From Gottfriedia acidiceleris (GTDB lineage Bacteria; Bacillota; Bacilli; Bacillales; Bacillaceae_G), in NCBI RefSeq assembly GCF_004138285.1, contig NZ_SCFN01000007.1, forward strand, positions 62,001-126,000: 64,000 nucleotides of DNA, given 5' to 3'. Position numbers and translations under genes: made by a program. The stretch's first letter is position 1, and every line of letters starts with the position of its first letter. The notes under the pieces are model-generated. The model saw nothing but the letters and a program-made list of their open reading frames with translations. It was not told where the DNA came from and did no database searches. Shown here one piece after another: positions 28,034 through 36,825 of this stretch.

Positions 28034-28127
28034 CACACTATTTAATTATACTGTTACTAAATTAGATAGCAAGTTAATTCCTTATAGACATTCATAAAAA
28101 ATTATACTAAAAATAAAGGGTGGTATC

Positions 28128-29900
28128 ATGCAAATTGAATCAATATATCATCAACCATATGATCAATATGCTTTTTCAATAGATGATAAAACCTATCGTT
28201 TAAGAATTCGAACAAAAAAAGCTGATTGCACAGAAATTATTTTTTATTTCGGAGATCCATTCAAATTTAATGATTCAGGTTGGCAAATCGAATCAACACT
28301 CTCCATGTATCTTGCATTTTCCACGGAACTATTTGACTACTGGGAAGTAAATGTTATCCCTCCAAATAAACGAATGAAATATCAGTTTCTTTTAAAAAAT
28401 GAGCAGGATTCTCTATTTTATGGCGAGGGCGGATTTTCAAATAATTTTAACCCTAATGATCAGTCGAACTGTTTTACATTGCCATTTCTTCATAAAAATA
28501 ATTTAATATCACCTCCGAGTTGGATTAATGATACAATTTGGTATCAAATTTTCCCCGATCGATTTGCTAGTGGAAATAGCAAGAATAATCCTATCAATTC
28601 GACTCCGTGGGGCTCTACCCTACCAACAAGTTTAAGCTATTTTGGTGGTGATTTAGAAGGTGTTATTCAAAAAATAGATTATCTTAAAAATTTAGGAATA
28701 TCCGGAATTTATTTAACTCCTATTTTTGAAGCAAATTCAAATCATAAATATAATACAATCAATTATTTTAGAATAGATCCTACTTTTGGAAATGAAAAAG
28801 TCTTAAAAACATTAATCGAAAAATGTCATGAAAATAATATTCGAGTAATGCTTGATGCAGTATTTAACCATACAAGTGCATCCTTTCCCCCATTTCAGGA
28901 TGCCTTGCAAAACGGAAAGGAATCCGCCTTTTTTGAGTGGTTTCACTTTTTTAAAGATGAACAAAACAATGCTGCATATGAAACTTTTTCTTTTGTAAAG
29001 GAAATGCCAAAACTAAATACAGAAAATAAAGAAGTACAGAATTTTTTATTAGAAATAGGTTCTTATTGGATAAAAGAATTTAATATAGATGGTTGGCGTT
29101 TAGATGTAGCAAACGAAATCGATCATTATTTTTGGAAACTATTTAATAAAAAAATGAAGGAACTAAAAAATGATTTGTTTATTGTAGGTGAGATTTGGCA
29201 CCATGCAATGCCATGGCTAAGGGGCGACGAATTCGATTCTGTTATGAATTATCCTCTAATGAAATCACTTTTTGCTTATTTCGGTTATCAATCGATTTCA
29301 AAGATACAATTTCAATATTCGATTAACGATTTAATAGCTCAATATCCATTATCTGTGATCAAAGCACTCTTCAATGTATTAGGTTCACATGATACACCAA
29401 GAATACTGACACAATGTAATCAAAATGAAAAAAGAGTGATACTATTATACGTCTTTTTATTTACTTTCTTTGGAACCCCATGTATCTATTACGGAGATGA
29501 AATTGGTCTAAAAGGTGGAAATGACCCTGAATGCCGAAGCTGTATGCTTTGGGACAAATCTCAATATAATTTAAGTATCTTTGATTCAATAAAAAAACTG
29601 ATTTCGATAAGAAAAAAATACCCAGTTTTAGAAAATGACGGTGAGTTTAATTGGGTACAAACTGACCAACCTGACATTGTTATGTATGAAAGGAAGAATA
29701 ATCAATTTCATTTTTTTATCATAATTAATAACTCCAGCGAAAAACAATCAGTTAAAGTACCAATAAATTTAGGTAAGAAAAGAATTACAAATGTATGGAA
29801 TGGCGAACAGTTTGCAACTGAATCTGATTCAATTGGTGTTGATCTACCAGAGACCGACTTTTTAATCTTACAATTAGAAGATACAGACTCATTTAGTTGA
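28128..29900 (+). CDS. GH13 maltogenic amylase / neopullulanase-type enzyme
   Basis: A 590-residue cytoplasmic glycosidase (no signal peptide) that cuts maltodextrins, cyclodextrins or pullulan. An N-terminal CBM34-like beta domain (residues 1-125) precedes the barrel. The catalytic residues are complete: Asp326 in DGWRLDVANE, Glu355 in IVGEIWHHA and Asp422 in GSHDTPRI. DAVFNHTS (region I) is also standard. The length and N domain fit the maltogenic amylase/cyclomaltodextrinase group. The start follows AAAGGGTGGTATC. The TGA stop lies inside its terminator stem. Confidence 0.9.
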   Translation: MQIESIYHQPYDQYAFSIDDKTYRLRIRTKKADCTEIIFYFGDPFKFNDSGWQIESTLSMYLAFSTELFDYWEVNVIPPNKRMKYQFLLKNEQDSLFYGEGGFSNNFNPNDQSNCFTLPFLHKNNLISPPSWINDTIWYQIFPDRFASGNSKNNPINSTPWGSTLPTSLSYFGGDLEGVIQKIDYLKNLGISGIYLTPIFEANSNHKYNTINYFRIDPTFGNEKVLKTLIEKCHENNIRVMLDAVFNHTSASFPPFQDALQNGKESAFFEWFHFFKDEQNNAAYETFSFVKEMPKLNTENKEVQNFLLEIGSYWIKEFNIDGWRLDVANEIDHYFWKLFNKKMKELKNDLFIVGEIWHHAMPWLRGDEFDSVMNYPLMKSLFAYFGYQSISKIQFQYSINDLIAQYPLSVIKALFNVLGSHDTPRILTQCNQNEKRVILLYVFLFTFFGTPCIYYGDEIGLKGGNDPECRSCMLWDKSQYNLSIFDSIKKLISIRKKYPVLENDGEFNWVQTDQPDIVMYERKNNQFHFFIIINNSSEKQSVKVPINLGKKRITNVWNGEQFATESDSIGVDLPETDFLILQLEDTDSFS

Positions 29901-29908
29901 GTCTGTAT
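29881..29908 (+). terminator. Terminator overlapping the end of the GH13 gene
   Basis: A perfect 11-bp stem ATACAGACTCA / TGAGTCTGTAT with a 6-base loop and a T-run. The left arm is the last codons and the stop codon TGA is in the right arm. Confidence 0.85.
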
Positions 29909-29930
29909 TTTTATTCACTATTTTACGATA

Positions 29931-29947
29931 TGTTAGATTTTCTAACA
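29931..29947. promoter_or_regulatory. TnrA/GlnR box 1 upstream of amtB
   Basis: TGTTAGATTTTCTAACA matches the TnrA/GlnR consensus TGTNAN7TNACA exactly, 154 bases before amtB. Confidence 0.8.
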
Positions 29948-30062
29948 AATTAGATAAATGTTAGCGTTTTCATTATTTTTTTATATATTTTTTTGGCATT
30001 TTCATGAAATTATTATTGAATTTTGCATATATTCTGAATATGATAACTTATATAACATTTAA

Positions 30063-30079
30063 TGTTATAAAAACTAACA
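30063..30079. promoter_or_regulatory. TnrA/GlnR box 2 upstream of amtB
   Basis: TGTTATAAAAACTAACA again matches TGTNAN7TNACA exactly, 22 bases before the ATG. It overlaps a 19-bp palindrome TATAACATTTAATGTTATA (30051-30069). Its place near the start suits repression, while box 1 suits activation. Confidence 0.7.
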
Positions 30080-30100
30080 TTAAAGAAATGGGGAATTAAG

Positions 30101-31336
30101 ATGAACGGTATTCAAGCTGCGGATAGTGTATTTCTTTTTATTTCAACTGTTTTAGTCATGATTATGACACCTGGTTTAGCACTTTTTTACGGCGGTATGG
30201 TTAAAAGTAAAAACGTATTAAGTACTACAATGCATAGCTATGCTGCCATGGCAATTGTATCAATCCAGTGGGTGTTAATTGGCTACTCTTTAGCATTCGG
30301 TCCAGATTTTAATCATTTGATTGGTAATTTTTCATGGGCAGCATTAAAGGATGTTGGTTTTACTCCAAATGATAACTACAGCGCAACAGTCCCTCATAAT
30401 CTTTTCATGATGTTCCAGCTAATGTTTGCAATTTTAACTCCTGCTCTTATATCAGGTGCCTTCGCTGAGCGCATGAAATTTTCAGCATTTCTATTATTTA
30501 CTCTTTTATGGACAACATTTGTTTATGATCCATTAGCTCACTGGGTTTGGGGCGTGGATGGGTGGCTTCGTAATCTAGGTGCTTTAGACTTCGCTGGCGG
30601 AACAGTTGTCCATATTTCCTCTGGTGTTTCAGGTTTAGTTCTGGCTCTTCTTCTTGGTAAAAGACGTGATTTCGGCTCTACATCACCTCATCATTTACCA
30701 CTAACTGTATTAGGCGCTGGTCTATTATGGTTTGGGTGGTTCGGATTTAATGTTGGTAGTGCTTTAACATTAAATGATGTGGCATTAACTGCATTCATTA
30801 ATACAAATACTGCAGCTGCTGCAGCTTCAGTTGCTTGGGTGCTGGTGGAATGGTACGTAAATAAAAAGCCTACTATTTTAGGTGGCGTTAGTGGTGCCGT
30901 AGCTGGTTTAGTTGCAATTACACCTGCTTGCGGTTTCGTCACTCCTCTCTCATCAATCGTGATTGGATTTTTAGGTGGCGTCATATGCTTTTTAGCAGTA
31001 ACTTACTTAAAATATAAATTCGGATATGACGATGCTTTAGACGCATTCGGTTGTCACGGAATCGGAGGGACATGGGGAGCTATTGCAACAGGATTATTCG
31101 CCACAAAATCAGTAAATAGTGCTGGTGCAAACGGACTTTTTTACGGTGACATAACACTTCTTTGGAAACAACTACTCGCAATCGGAGCAACCTATCTTTT
31201 TGCAGGAGTTATTACCTTTTTAATTGTGAAAGTTATAGGCCTTTTCATCAGCATTCGTGTCGATCAAGAGGAAGAAAACCTCGGCCTTGACTTAAGCATT
31301 CATGGAGAAAAAGCATACCACGACGCAAGTATTTAA
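30101..31336 (+). CDS. amtB: Ammonium transporter AmtB (NrgA)
   Basis: Imports ammonium/ammonia across the cell membrane. The 411-residue protein has the 11-helix Amt pattern: an N-terminal FYGGMVKSKNVLST, AHWVWG in the pore and the twin pore histidines in VHISSGVSG and FGCHGIGGTWG. It is 12 bases upstream of glnK and both should be controlled by TnrA/GlnR when nitrogen is short. The start follows AATGGGGAATTAAG. Confidence 0.95.
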   Translation: MNGIQAADSVFLFISTVLVMIMTPGLALFYGGMVKSKNVLSTTMHSYAAMAIVSIQWVLIGYSLAFGPDFNHLIGNFSWAALKDVGFTPNDNYSATVPHNLFMMFQLMFAILTPALISGAFAERMKFSAFLLFTLLWTTFVYDPLAHWVWGVDGWLRNLGALDFAGGTVVHISSGVSGLVLALLLGKRRDFGSTSPHHLPLTVLGAGLLWFGWFGFNVGSALTLNDVALTAFINTNTAAAAASVAWVLVEWYVNKKPTILGGVSGAVAGLVAITPACGFVTPLSSIVIGFLGGVICFLAVTYLKYKFGYDDALDAFGCHGIGGTWGAIATGLFATKSVNSAGANGLFYGDITLLWKQLLAIGATYLFAGVITFLIVKVIGLFISIRVDQEEENLGLDLSIHGEKAYHDASI

Positions 31337-31348
31337 GGAGGGATAAAA

Positions 31349-31711
31349 ATGTCTGCAAAATTAACGAAAATTGAAATCATTACTCGGCCAGATAAATTTG
31401 ATGTTTTAAAAGATGCCCTTTCAAAAGTAGGGATCACAGGAATGACCGTAACGAACGTTTTAGGATGCGGAATGCAATCAGGCTATACGGAAGTGTATCG
31501 AGGAAAAAAACGAACGATCAATTTACATGAAAAAATTAAGGTTGAAATAGTCGTATGTGACGTACCAGTTCAAGCTGTTATTGATGAAGCAAAAAGAGTT
31601 TTAAAAACAGGAAAACCTGGGGATGGTAAAATATTTGTATATCCTATTGAAAACGCGATTAAAATCCGCACTGGGGAGGAAGGAAGAGACGCATTACAAA
31701 ACGATTATTAG
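31349..31711 (+). CDS. glnK: Nitrogen regulatory protein P-II (GlnK / NrgB)
   Basis: A P-II signal protein that binds ATP/ADP and 2-oxoglutarate and docks to AmtB and TnrA. The 120-residue product has the T-loop GCGMQSGYTEVYRGKKRTI with its tyrosine and the C-terminal signature KTGKPGDGKIFVYPIENAI. It forms a two-gene unit with amtB. The start follows TAAGGAGGGATAAAA. Confidence 0.95.
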   Translation: MSAKLTKIEIITRPDKFDVLKDALSKVGITGMTVTNVLGCGMQSGYTEVYRGKKRTINLHEKIKVEIVVCDVPVQAVIDEAKRVLKTGKPGDGKIFVYPIENAIKIRTGEEGRDALQNDY

Positions 31712-31717
31712 ATTTTT

Positions 31718-31748
31718 AAAACCTAGTCGTTATATATGACTAGGTTTT
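31718..31748 (+). terminator. Terminator of amtB-glnK (first copy)
   Basis: A stem CCTAGTC / GACTAGG, extended by A/T pairs to about 11 bp, with a 9-base loop GTTATATAT and T-run, 7 bases after glnK. The same 31 bases recur at 32240-32270. Confidence 0.85.
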
Positions 31749-32047
31749 CAGAGTGTTGAAATATATTGTAGTCAATATTGAAAATACCAACCTTAAATGA
31801 ATTTCTATGAAAAAAATGTATATTTAATATTGTTTAATCTGTCATCTCATTGATAAATAAGTGATTTTGGTTGATATATAAATGTTTTAACTAACTCGTG
31901 AAAATTAAAATATCTTCTTTTTTGACGATCAATATTAAGATGTGTAAGTCGTTATCATAAGTTACAATTTGATTAATAAAGGGTAATTCATTCGTTCAAT
32001 TAACTATTCAATTGTTTTTAAGATTATTATTTTTTTATAAAGAACTT

Positions 32048-32239
32048 GATTGGAACGAAAGGGCGCTCGACTCCTATGGGAGAAGCGGGAAGACTGAGAC
32101 CCCACAGGCGACGCCGAGGAGGCTCAAGAATCTCGCCCCATGGAAAGCGAGCACCCTGTAGTGGAAATCATATGACACAACTTACTTATCAATGATCAAT
32201 CCAACAATTTAATTGACAAATTCTTTTTTCAACAGCATG
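32048..32239 (+). repeat. GC-rich dispersed foldback repeat, copy 2
   Basis: The core (32048-32170) begins GATTGGAACGAAAGGGCGCT and ends ACCCTGTAGTGGAAATCA. Its two ends pair (AGGGCGCTCG with CGAGCACCCT, and CCTATGGG with CCCCATGG), so it can form a long foldback. An AT-rich tail of about 70 bases ends in TTCAACAGCATG directly against the hairpin 32240-32270. Order and orientation relative to the hairpin are the same as in copy 1 (14678-14865). The surrounding gap 31712-32504 holds no gene. Confidence 0.75.
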
Positions 32240-32270
32240 AAAACCTAGTCGTTATATATGACTAGGTTTT
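32240..32270 (+). terminator. Second copy of the glnK terminator hairpin
   Basis: Identical over 31 bases to 31718-31748, including the asymmetric loop GTTATATAT, in the same orientation and with a T-run after it. Confidence 0.8.
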
Positions 32271-32477
32271 TTATTGATTAATAATATAGTACATTTACAC
32301 AGATGAAATTTAAGGCTAATGCACTTATGAAACTTATCAATTTACGCTTAGTGCAACTGTCCCTCAGCGTTTAGAATTTTACACACAGATTCCTTCTTAT
32401 CGTTTTTAATTGCGATTCTCATTTTTAATTTGCAGTTCCGCACCCTACTCTAGCTTCTTTATTTAAACATACAAAAA

Positions 32478-32499
32478 AGAGGTGAAAAAGATCACCCCT
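32478..32499 (-). terminator. Terminator of the asparagine synthetase gene
   Basis: AGAGGTGA pairs with TCACCCCT (one G-T type mismatch) and a T-run follows on the minus strand, just after the stop. Confidence 0.75.
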
Positions 32500-32504
32500 A
32501 TACT

Positions 32505-34352
32505 TTAAGCTTTCACATTAATATTGAATTTTTTAAACCAAACATGAATTTGATATAAATGAGCTAGTAATTGAGGTCCAGACATTAATTGTCCGTACCA
32601 TGGAACTTGAAATGCTTTTCCTTCACTTTCAACTAAACTATTTAATTGCTCTTTATCAAGAAACTCGTAAAGAGCTGAGCTTTTATCTTTTAATGCTTCT
32701 TTTAATTTTTGAACAACTAATTTTGTATATACCGGGTTATGCGTCTTTGGATACGGGCTTTTTTTGCGGTATAAGATATCATCTGGCAACAGACCTTCAA
32801 GTGATTTTCTTAAGATACCTTTTTCGCGATCTCCATACATTTTAAGCTCCCAAGGGATATTCCATACATATTCGACAAGTCGGTGATCTGCAAAAGGAAC
32901 ACGCACTTCAAGGCTCGCTCCCATACTCATCCGATCTTTTCGATCTAATAATTGCGCCATAAACCATTGACGATTTAAATAAAACAGTTGTCTTCTTTTA
33001 GCTTCTAATGGACTTTCTCCTTCAAGGATTGGCGTTTCTTTTACAGTCTCATTGTATCGATCTTGAACGTACTGTGCTAAATTTAGTTTCTTACTCCATT
33101 CGTCTTTTAAAAGCTTTTGACGAAGTTCTGTTGATCTCATCCAAGGAAACGCTGGTCTATTCAAATCATCTTCTCGGTGAAACCATGGATACCCACCAAA
33201 AATTTCATCAGCACATTCTCCTGATAAACCTACTACAAAGTTCTGTTTAATTTTTTGACAAAACCATAATAATGAAGAATCGACATCCGCCATTCCTGGA
33301 AGATCACGACACTCTGTAGCTTCATCTAAATATTGAACCAGTTCTTCATTTGTAATGACACATCTTTGATGATTTGTATTAAAGGTTGAAGACATTAGCT
33401 CAATCCAAGGTGCATCTGAATTTGGTTGGAATACACTTGATGTAAAGTATTTATCATTTTCTTCATAATCGATTGAATATGTGGTTAATTGTCCTTTTCC
33501 TTCTTTAGCGTAATGATTTGCAGCGATTGCTGTAATCGTACTAGAATCCACTCCACCTGATAAAAATGTACATAATGGCACATCGGAAACCAATTGTCTT
33601 ACGATTGCATCTTCAACATAAAAACGTACCTTTTCAATCGTTTCATCAACTGAATCCGTGTGTATATCGCTTTTAACATCCCAATATTTCCATATTTTAA
33701 GTCCATTTCTTGAGAAAGTCATAGCATGACCACCACGGAGTTCTTTAATTCCATCAAAAACACCATTACCAGGCGTACGAGATGGACCAAGTCCAAATAC
33801 TTCTGAGAGCCCTTCTTCAGTTAATTCAGCCTTTACTCCAGGGTTTGCTAAAATTGCCTTTACTTCTGAAGCAAATAATAATCTTTTATAGTCTTCTTTA
33901 TAAAATAGAGGTTTAACACCTAAACGATCTCTTGCAATGAATACACTTTCCTTTTCTTCATCCCAGATTGCAAAAGCAAATATTCCATTAAATTTGTCTA
34001 CACAAGCTTCCTTCCACTCAATATAACTTGTAAGTAGAACCTCAGTATCTGAATGCCCTTGAAATGTGTAGCCTCTTTTTAAAAGTTCTTTTCTAATATC
34101 CTCTGTATTATACAACTCACCATTGTAGCAAAGCGTATACGTGAAGTTACCTTTCGTCTTACGCATCGGTTGTTTTCCACCTACCGGATCAACTACAACT
34201 AATCTTTTGTGGCCAAAACTACAATGATTCGACGTCCAAATATTCGTATCATCTGGACCTCGTTTAGACAATGTTTCAGCCATTTTTTTTGTCACTGAAT
34301 TTACATTAGATAAATCCTTTTGAAAATCTGCCCACCCAGTTATACCGCACAT
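32505..34352 (-). CDS. asnO: Asparagine synthase (glutamine-hydrolysing), AsnO/AsnB type
   Basis: Makes asparagine from aspartate, ATP and glutamine. The 615-residue protein has the N-terminal glutaminase domain with nucleophile Cys2 (MCGITGWADF), GELYN and the PP-loop synthetase domain with LSGGVDSSTITAIAA. The start follows AGAAAGGAGAAAAAAAC. The length and the position next to yisL and gerP fit AsnO of B. subtilis, the sporulation-phase enzyme, rather than AsnB or AsnH; the paralogue call is inferred. Confidence 0.9.
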   Translation of the reverse strand: MCGITGWADFQKDLSNVNSVTKKMAETLSKRGPDDTNIWTSNHCSFGHKRLVVVDPVGGKQPMRKTKGNFTYTLCYNGELYNTEDIRKELLKRGYTFQGHSDTEVLLTSYIEWKEACVDKFNGIFAFAIWDEEKESVFIARDRLGVKPLFYKEDYKRLLFASEVKAILANPGVKAELTEEGLSEVFGLGPSRTPGNGVFDGIKELRGGHAMTFSRNGLKIWKYWDVKSDIHTDSVDETIEKVRFYVEDAIVRQLVSDVPLCTFLSGGVDSSTITAIAANHYAKEGKGQLTTYSIDYEENDKYFTSSVFQPNSDAPWIELMSSTFNTNHQRCVITNEELVQYLDEATECRDLPGMADVDSSLLWFCQKIKQNFVVGLSGECADEIFGGYPWFHREDDLNRPAFPWMRSTELRQKLLKDEWSKKLNLAQYVQDRYNETVKETPILEGESPLEAKRRQLFYLNRQWFMAQLLDRKDRMSMGASLEVRVPFADHRLVEYVWNIPWELKMYGDREKGILRKSLEGLLPDDILYRKKSPYPKTHNPVYTKLVVQKLKEALKDKSSALYEFLDKEQLNSLVESEGKAFQVPWYGQLMSGPQLLAHLYQIHVWFKKFNINVKA

Positions 34353-34782
34353 GTTTTTTTCTCCTTTCTGGGCTATTTCCCTATAAAACTAAAGTTAATT
34401 CTATATCGTATTATTGTTTTTAAAAATAGGTGCGTTAATCCTCAAAAAAAGTTGGTAACTTATCATTATTTGTCCATACGTTTTTTTAATTTTTGCATAG
34501 TTATAAAATAGTTAAGTTATGTCAATAAATGAAAAAAGTAGCAGCTTTATTAAATAAACGCAGCTATTATGATTTATAAATCCTAATACCGGTCGGAAAA
34601 TAGAGTAAAATTTTTAATCCATTTAAAACAATATTCGAGATTCAAAAAAAGGTTCGAACGAAAAAAGATTCTATTAGATACTTAATTTTATGATTCAATA
34701 AAATGTCCGAATCACTACTTTTCATCTGAACCTATGTAAATAAACAATGAACAGCAGAACGCTTGTAACTGGAGGTTACTTA
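34353..34782. other. Divergent intergenic region asnO / DUF2777 gene
   Basis: About 430 AT-rich bases without a gene. It must hold both promoters. I see no known operator or RNA motif in it. Confidence 0.5.
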
Positions 34783-35346
34783 ATGCAATTTAAGCACCGA
34801 TCACAATTATTTCAAAAGCAACCTCGCGCTTTTACTATTGGAGCAATTGAAGAAATAAATGATGAATGGGTCTTTTTCGATGATGAAACTGATGAGGCAT
34901 TTTTACTTGAGGATCTTATCGATGAAGATTTTGAAGTTTCTATAAATGAAGAGTGGGTTCCTGCTTCATTAAAAAATGGTAATTTTCTTATTCAGTATTC
35001 CAAAAAGAAAAAATTACAAAACGGCGATATCCTTCGTATTCAAAGAAAGCTTTTATATAGCTTCGATTCACTCTTGAAAAATTTGAGCGATGAATCATTT
35101 TATACTTTAGCATACCTACTAAATACACATAGTTTTTCCCTATACGATTGCTTGTACTGTCATAACTTCCTTTCATTTCAACCTGAAGGTTCACCTTCAG
35201 AAGGAGTAAATTTCATCGTATTTGATAATGGAGAACTTGTTTGTTCAGTATATCACCAATTTAGAATTTCATCTGAAGAACAAAACCATCGATTTGAACT
35301 TACGAAAGCAACAGGTAATCGCTACCTATTAACACAACTTTCATAA
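34783..35346 (+). CDS. DUF2777-like protein of unknown function
   Basis: A 187-residue soluble protein starting MQFKHRSQLFQKQPRAFTIG, with acidic WVFFDDETDEAFLLEDLIDED. A C-terminal half holds a cysteine pair in DCLYCHNFLSF. It resembles DUF2777 proteins, which in bacilli lie near asnO and gerP; no function is known. The start at 34783 follows AACTGGAGGTTACTTA; an in-frame ATG at 34747 has no site. Confidence 0.65.
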   Translation: MQFKHRSQLFQKQPRAFTIGAIEEINDEWVFFDDETDEAFLLEDLIDEDFEVSINEEWVPASLKNGNFLIQYSKKKKLQNGDILRIQRKLLYSFDSLLKNLSDESFYTLAYLLNTHSFSLYDCLYCHNFLSFQPEGSPSEGVNFIVFDNGELVCSVYHQFRISSEEQNHRFELTKATGNRYLLTQLS

Positions 35347-35350
35347 ATAC

Positions 35351-35383
35351 AAAAAACTGCCACAAGAAAATTGTGACAGTTTT
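35351..35383. terminator. Bidirectional terminator DUF2777 gene / yisL
   Basis: AAAAACTGCCACAA pairs with TTGTGACAGTTTTT (one mismatch), 4-base loop, between convergent genes. Confidence 0.85.
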
Positions 35384-35387
35384 TTTA

Positions 35388-35762
35388 TTAAGCAAAGAAG
35401 TGAAAACCTTGTGGTAATCTAAATCCTAAATATAATAAAGCTAAAATAAATACTGTAAAAATAGTTGCAGGAACAACCATTTTACGGTGTTTCTTAGAAG
35501 ACACTGTGAAATATTCAAACACACCTAACATAAGAATACCAAGTGTCATTTTTACGTTATAAAGCATCATCATATTAGACGGCATATTTTCTTTATTAGA
35601 AATATGTATAAATAAATACAGCCCAGTTCCTAAAATAACGAAGTATAAAAGTCGTAAAATCATATGGGCAACTTTCACATTCCAACCATTTTTGTATCCA
35701 TGCCCAACAATTAAAGCTAAAATAATAGCGATTACCCACGATGTAATATGTAAGTGAATCAT
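35388..35762 (-). CDS. yisL: YisL family membrane protein (UPF0344)
   Basis: A 124-residue protein with four membrane helices (about 6-24, 36-56, 66-85 and 95-113) and the family start MIHLHITSWVIAIILAL. The function is unknown. The start at 35762 follows GGGAGGAAATGAA; the frame could begin 15 bases earlier but would overlap that site. Confidence 0.88.
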   Translation of the reverse strand: MIHLHITSWVIAIILALIVGHGYKNGWNVKVAHMILRLLYFVILGTGLYLFIHISNKENMPSNMMMLYNVKMTLGILMLGVFEYFTVSSKKHRKMVVPATIFTVFILALLYLGFRLPQGFHFFA

Positions 35763-36226
35763 TTCATTTCCTCCCAAATATATATTCTAAATAATCATAA
35801 CATAAGTACTTGAATAAGGAAAAATGTAGATGAAATGGAAATAGAAAAGATTTTAAAAAATTCACAAATTGTTCAAAATATAAACTATGATTTTATACCT
35901 ATTAACCGTTATAAAAAACATGACATAATATTCATTTTTAAAAAACGAAAATTATATTAATCTAGGATTGTAATCTACTGTCGAAAATAAATTCAATATC
36001 ATCTATAGCTCCTTACAATTCGACACTCCGTATAGTTTATCCTACAAAAACCTTTCAATTTCCACTATCCCAAGATGGAATGCAGATGAATATTGTAGTA
36101 TTTTGTAAATTTTACACTTCTTTTAGCGAATGTCTTCTCATATGAAAATGATTTTGTATAATAGCATTACATACATCGTGAGACCTAGACATAATTCCCT
36201 ATTCTTGAACAAAGTTGGTGACTAAA
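35763..36226. other. Intergenic region yisL / Spo0E-like gene
   Basis: About 460 AT-rich bases. A 41-codon frame at 35835-35960 has no good ribosome site and is probably chance. A TATAAT at about 36156 could serve the Spo0E-like gene, but no matching -35 box is clear. Confidence 0.4.
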
Positions 36227-36382
36227 TTGCTGCTTCATGTTATAGAGAAAAAACGGGCCCGAATGGTATATTATGCGGGACGATATGGTTTTACAAACAA
36301 GAAAACAGTTTTATGTAGCCAGGAATTGGACAGGCTCATGAATATGATCTCGACCTTCACCTCTTCTAAAAGGAGAGCCTAA
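36227..36382 (+). CDS. Spo0E-like aspartyl-phosphate phosphatase
   Basis: A 51-residue product starting (TTG) MLLHVIEKKRARMVYYAGRY and holding the Spo0E-family signature SQELDRLMN at residues 31-39. This family dephosphorylates Spo0A~P and so delays sporulation. The spacing between the first helix and SQELD is typical. B. subtilis has the family member yisI next to gerP, so position also fits. The start follows GTTGGTGACTAAA. A terminator follows the stop directly. The gene is easy to miss because it is short and starts with TTG. Confidence 0.82.
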   Translation: MLLHVIEKKRARMVYYAGRYGFTNKKTVLCSQELDRLMNMISTFTSSKRRA

Positions 36383-36430
36383 TAGCTAGCTTGCGATTAG
36401 TTTATTCTAATTGCAGCTAGTATTTTTTTT
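36382..36430 (+). terminator. Terminator of the Spo0E-like gene
   Basis: The hairpin CTAGCTTGCGATTAG with CTAATTGCAGCTAG (imperfect) is followed by ten T residues. Confidence 0.75.
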
Positions 36431-36531
36431 TTGGTTATAGAATAAGATATCTCATCTCTTTTTATTTCCCCTTCCCCCTTTTCTTCCTATTATAAAAATT
36501 AATACTTCTTAACAATACATAGTCTACAATC

Positions 36532-36559
36532 ACGTTTTAGGTTAAATGGCCATATAATA
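36532..36559 (+). promoter_or_regulatory. Candidate sigma-K promoter of gerP
   Basis: AC (36532-36533) and, 17 bases on, CATATAATA (36551-36559) fit the sigma-K pattern AC / CATANNNTA, 31 bases before gerPA. Known gerP operons are transcribed by sigma-K in the mother cell. Confidence 0.55.
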
Positions 36560-36590
36560 CATAATCATAAAAAACAAAGGGTGTACAGTC

Positions 36591-36812
36591 ATGCCTGCTT
36601 ATGTTGGAGTAATTAATATTGTCAGTATCGGTAGTAGTGGTGTAGTTAACGTGGGTGACGCATATAATATCATACCTAAAAGTAATGCTCAAACGTACGC
36701 CGGTGCTGGTTCGTTTAATACAGGTGATAATGTAACTGTTTATAACAACAAAAGTATTTCGAACGTATATGATCAAGATCAAGTTGATCAACCAATGATT
36801 GGCAACATGTAA
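36591..36812 (+). CDS. gerPA: Spore germination protein GerPA
   Basis: GerP proteins, made in the mother cell, let germinants pass the spore coat. The 73-residue product starts MPAYVGVINIVSIGSSGVVN and has the family core SFNTGDNVTVYN and an end DQDQVDQPMIGNM, as in GerPA/GerPF. The start follows AAAGGGTGTACAGTC. It is the first gene of a complete gerPABCDEF unit. Confidence 0.93.
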   Translation: MPAYVGVINIVSIGSSGVVNVGDAYNIIPKSNAQTYAGAGSFNTGDNVTVYNNKSISNVYDQDQVDQPMIGNM

Positions 36813-36825
36813 AGGAGGGTGTCGT

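Noticed and set aside
35835-35960. 41-codon frame upstream of the Spo0E-like gene
   Set aside because: No ribosome site and no recognisable sequence; likely chance in AT-rich DNA.
36537-36791. 84-codon minus-strand frame opposite gerPA
   Set aside because: Shadow of gerPA; no site, and it covers the gerP promoter.
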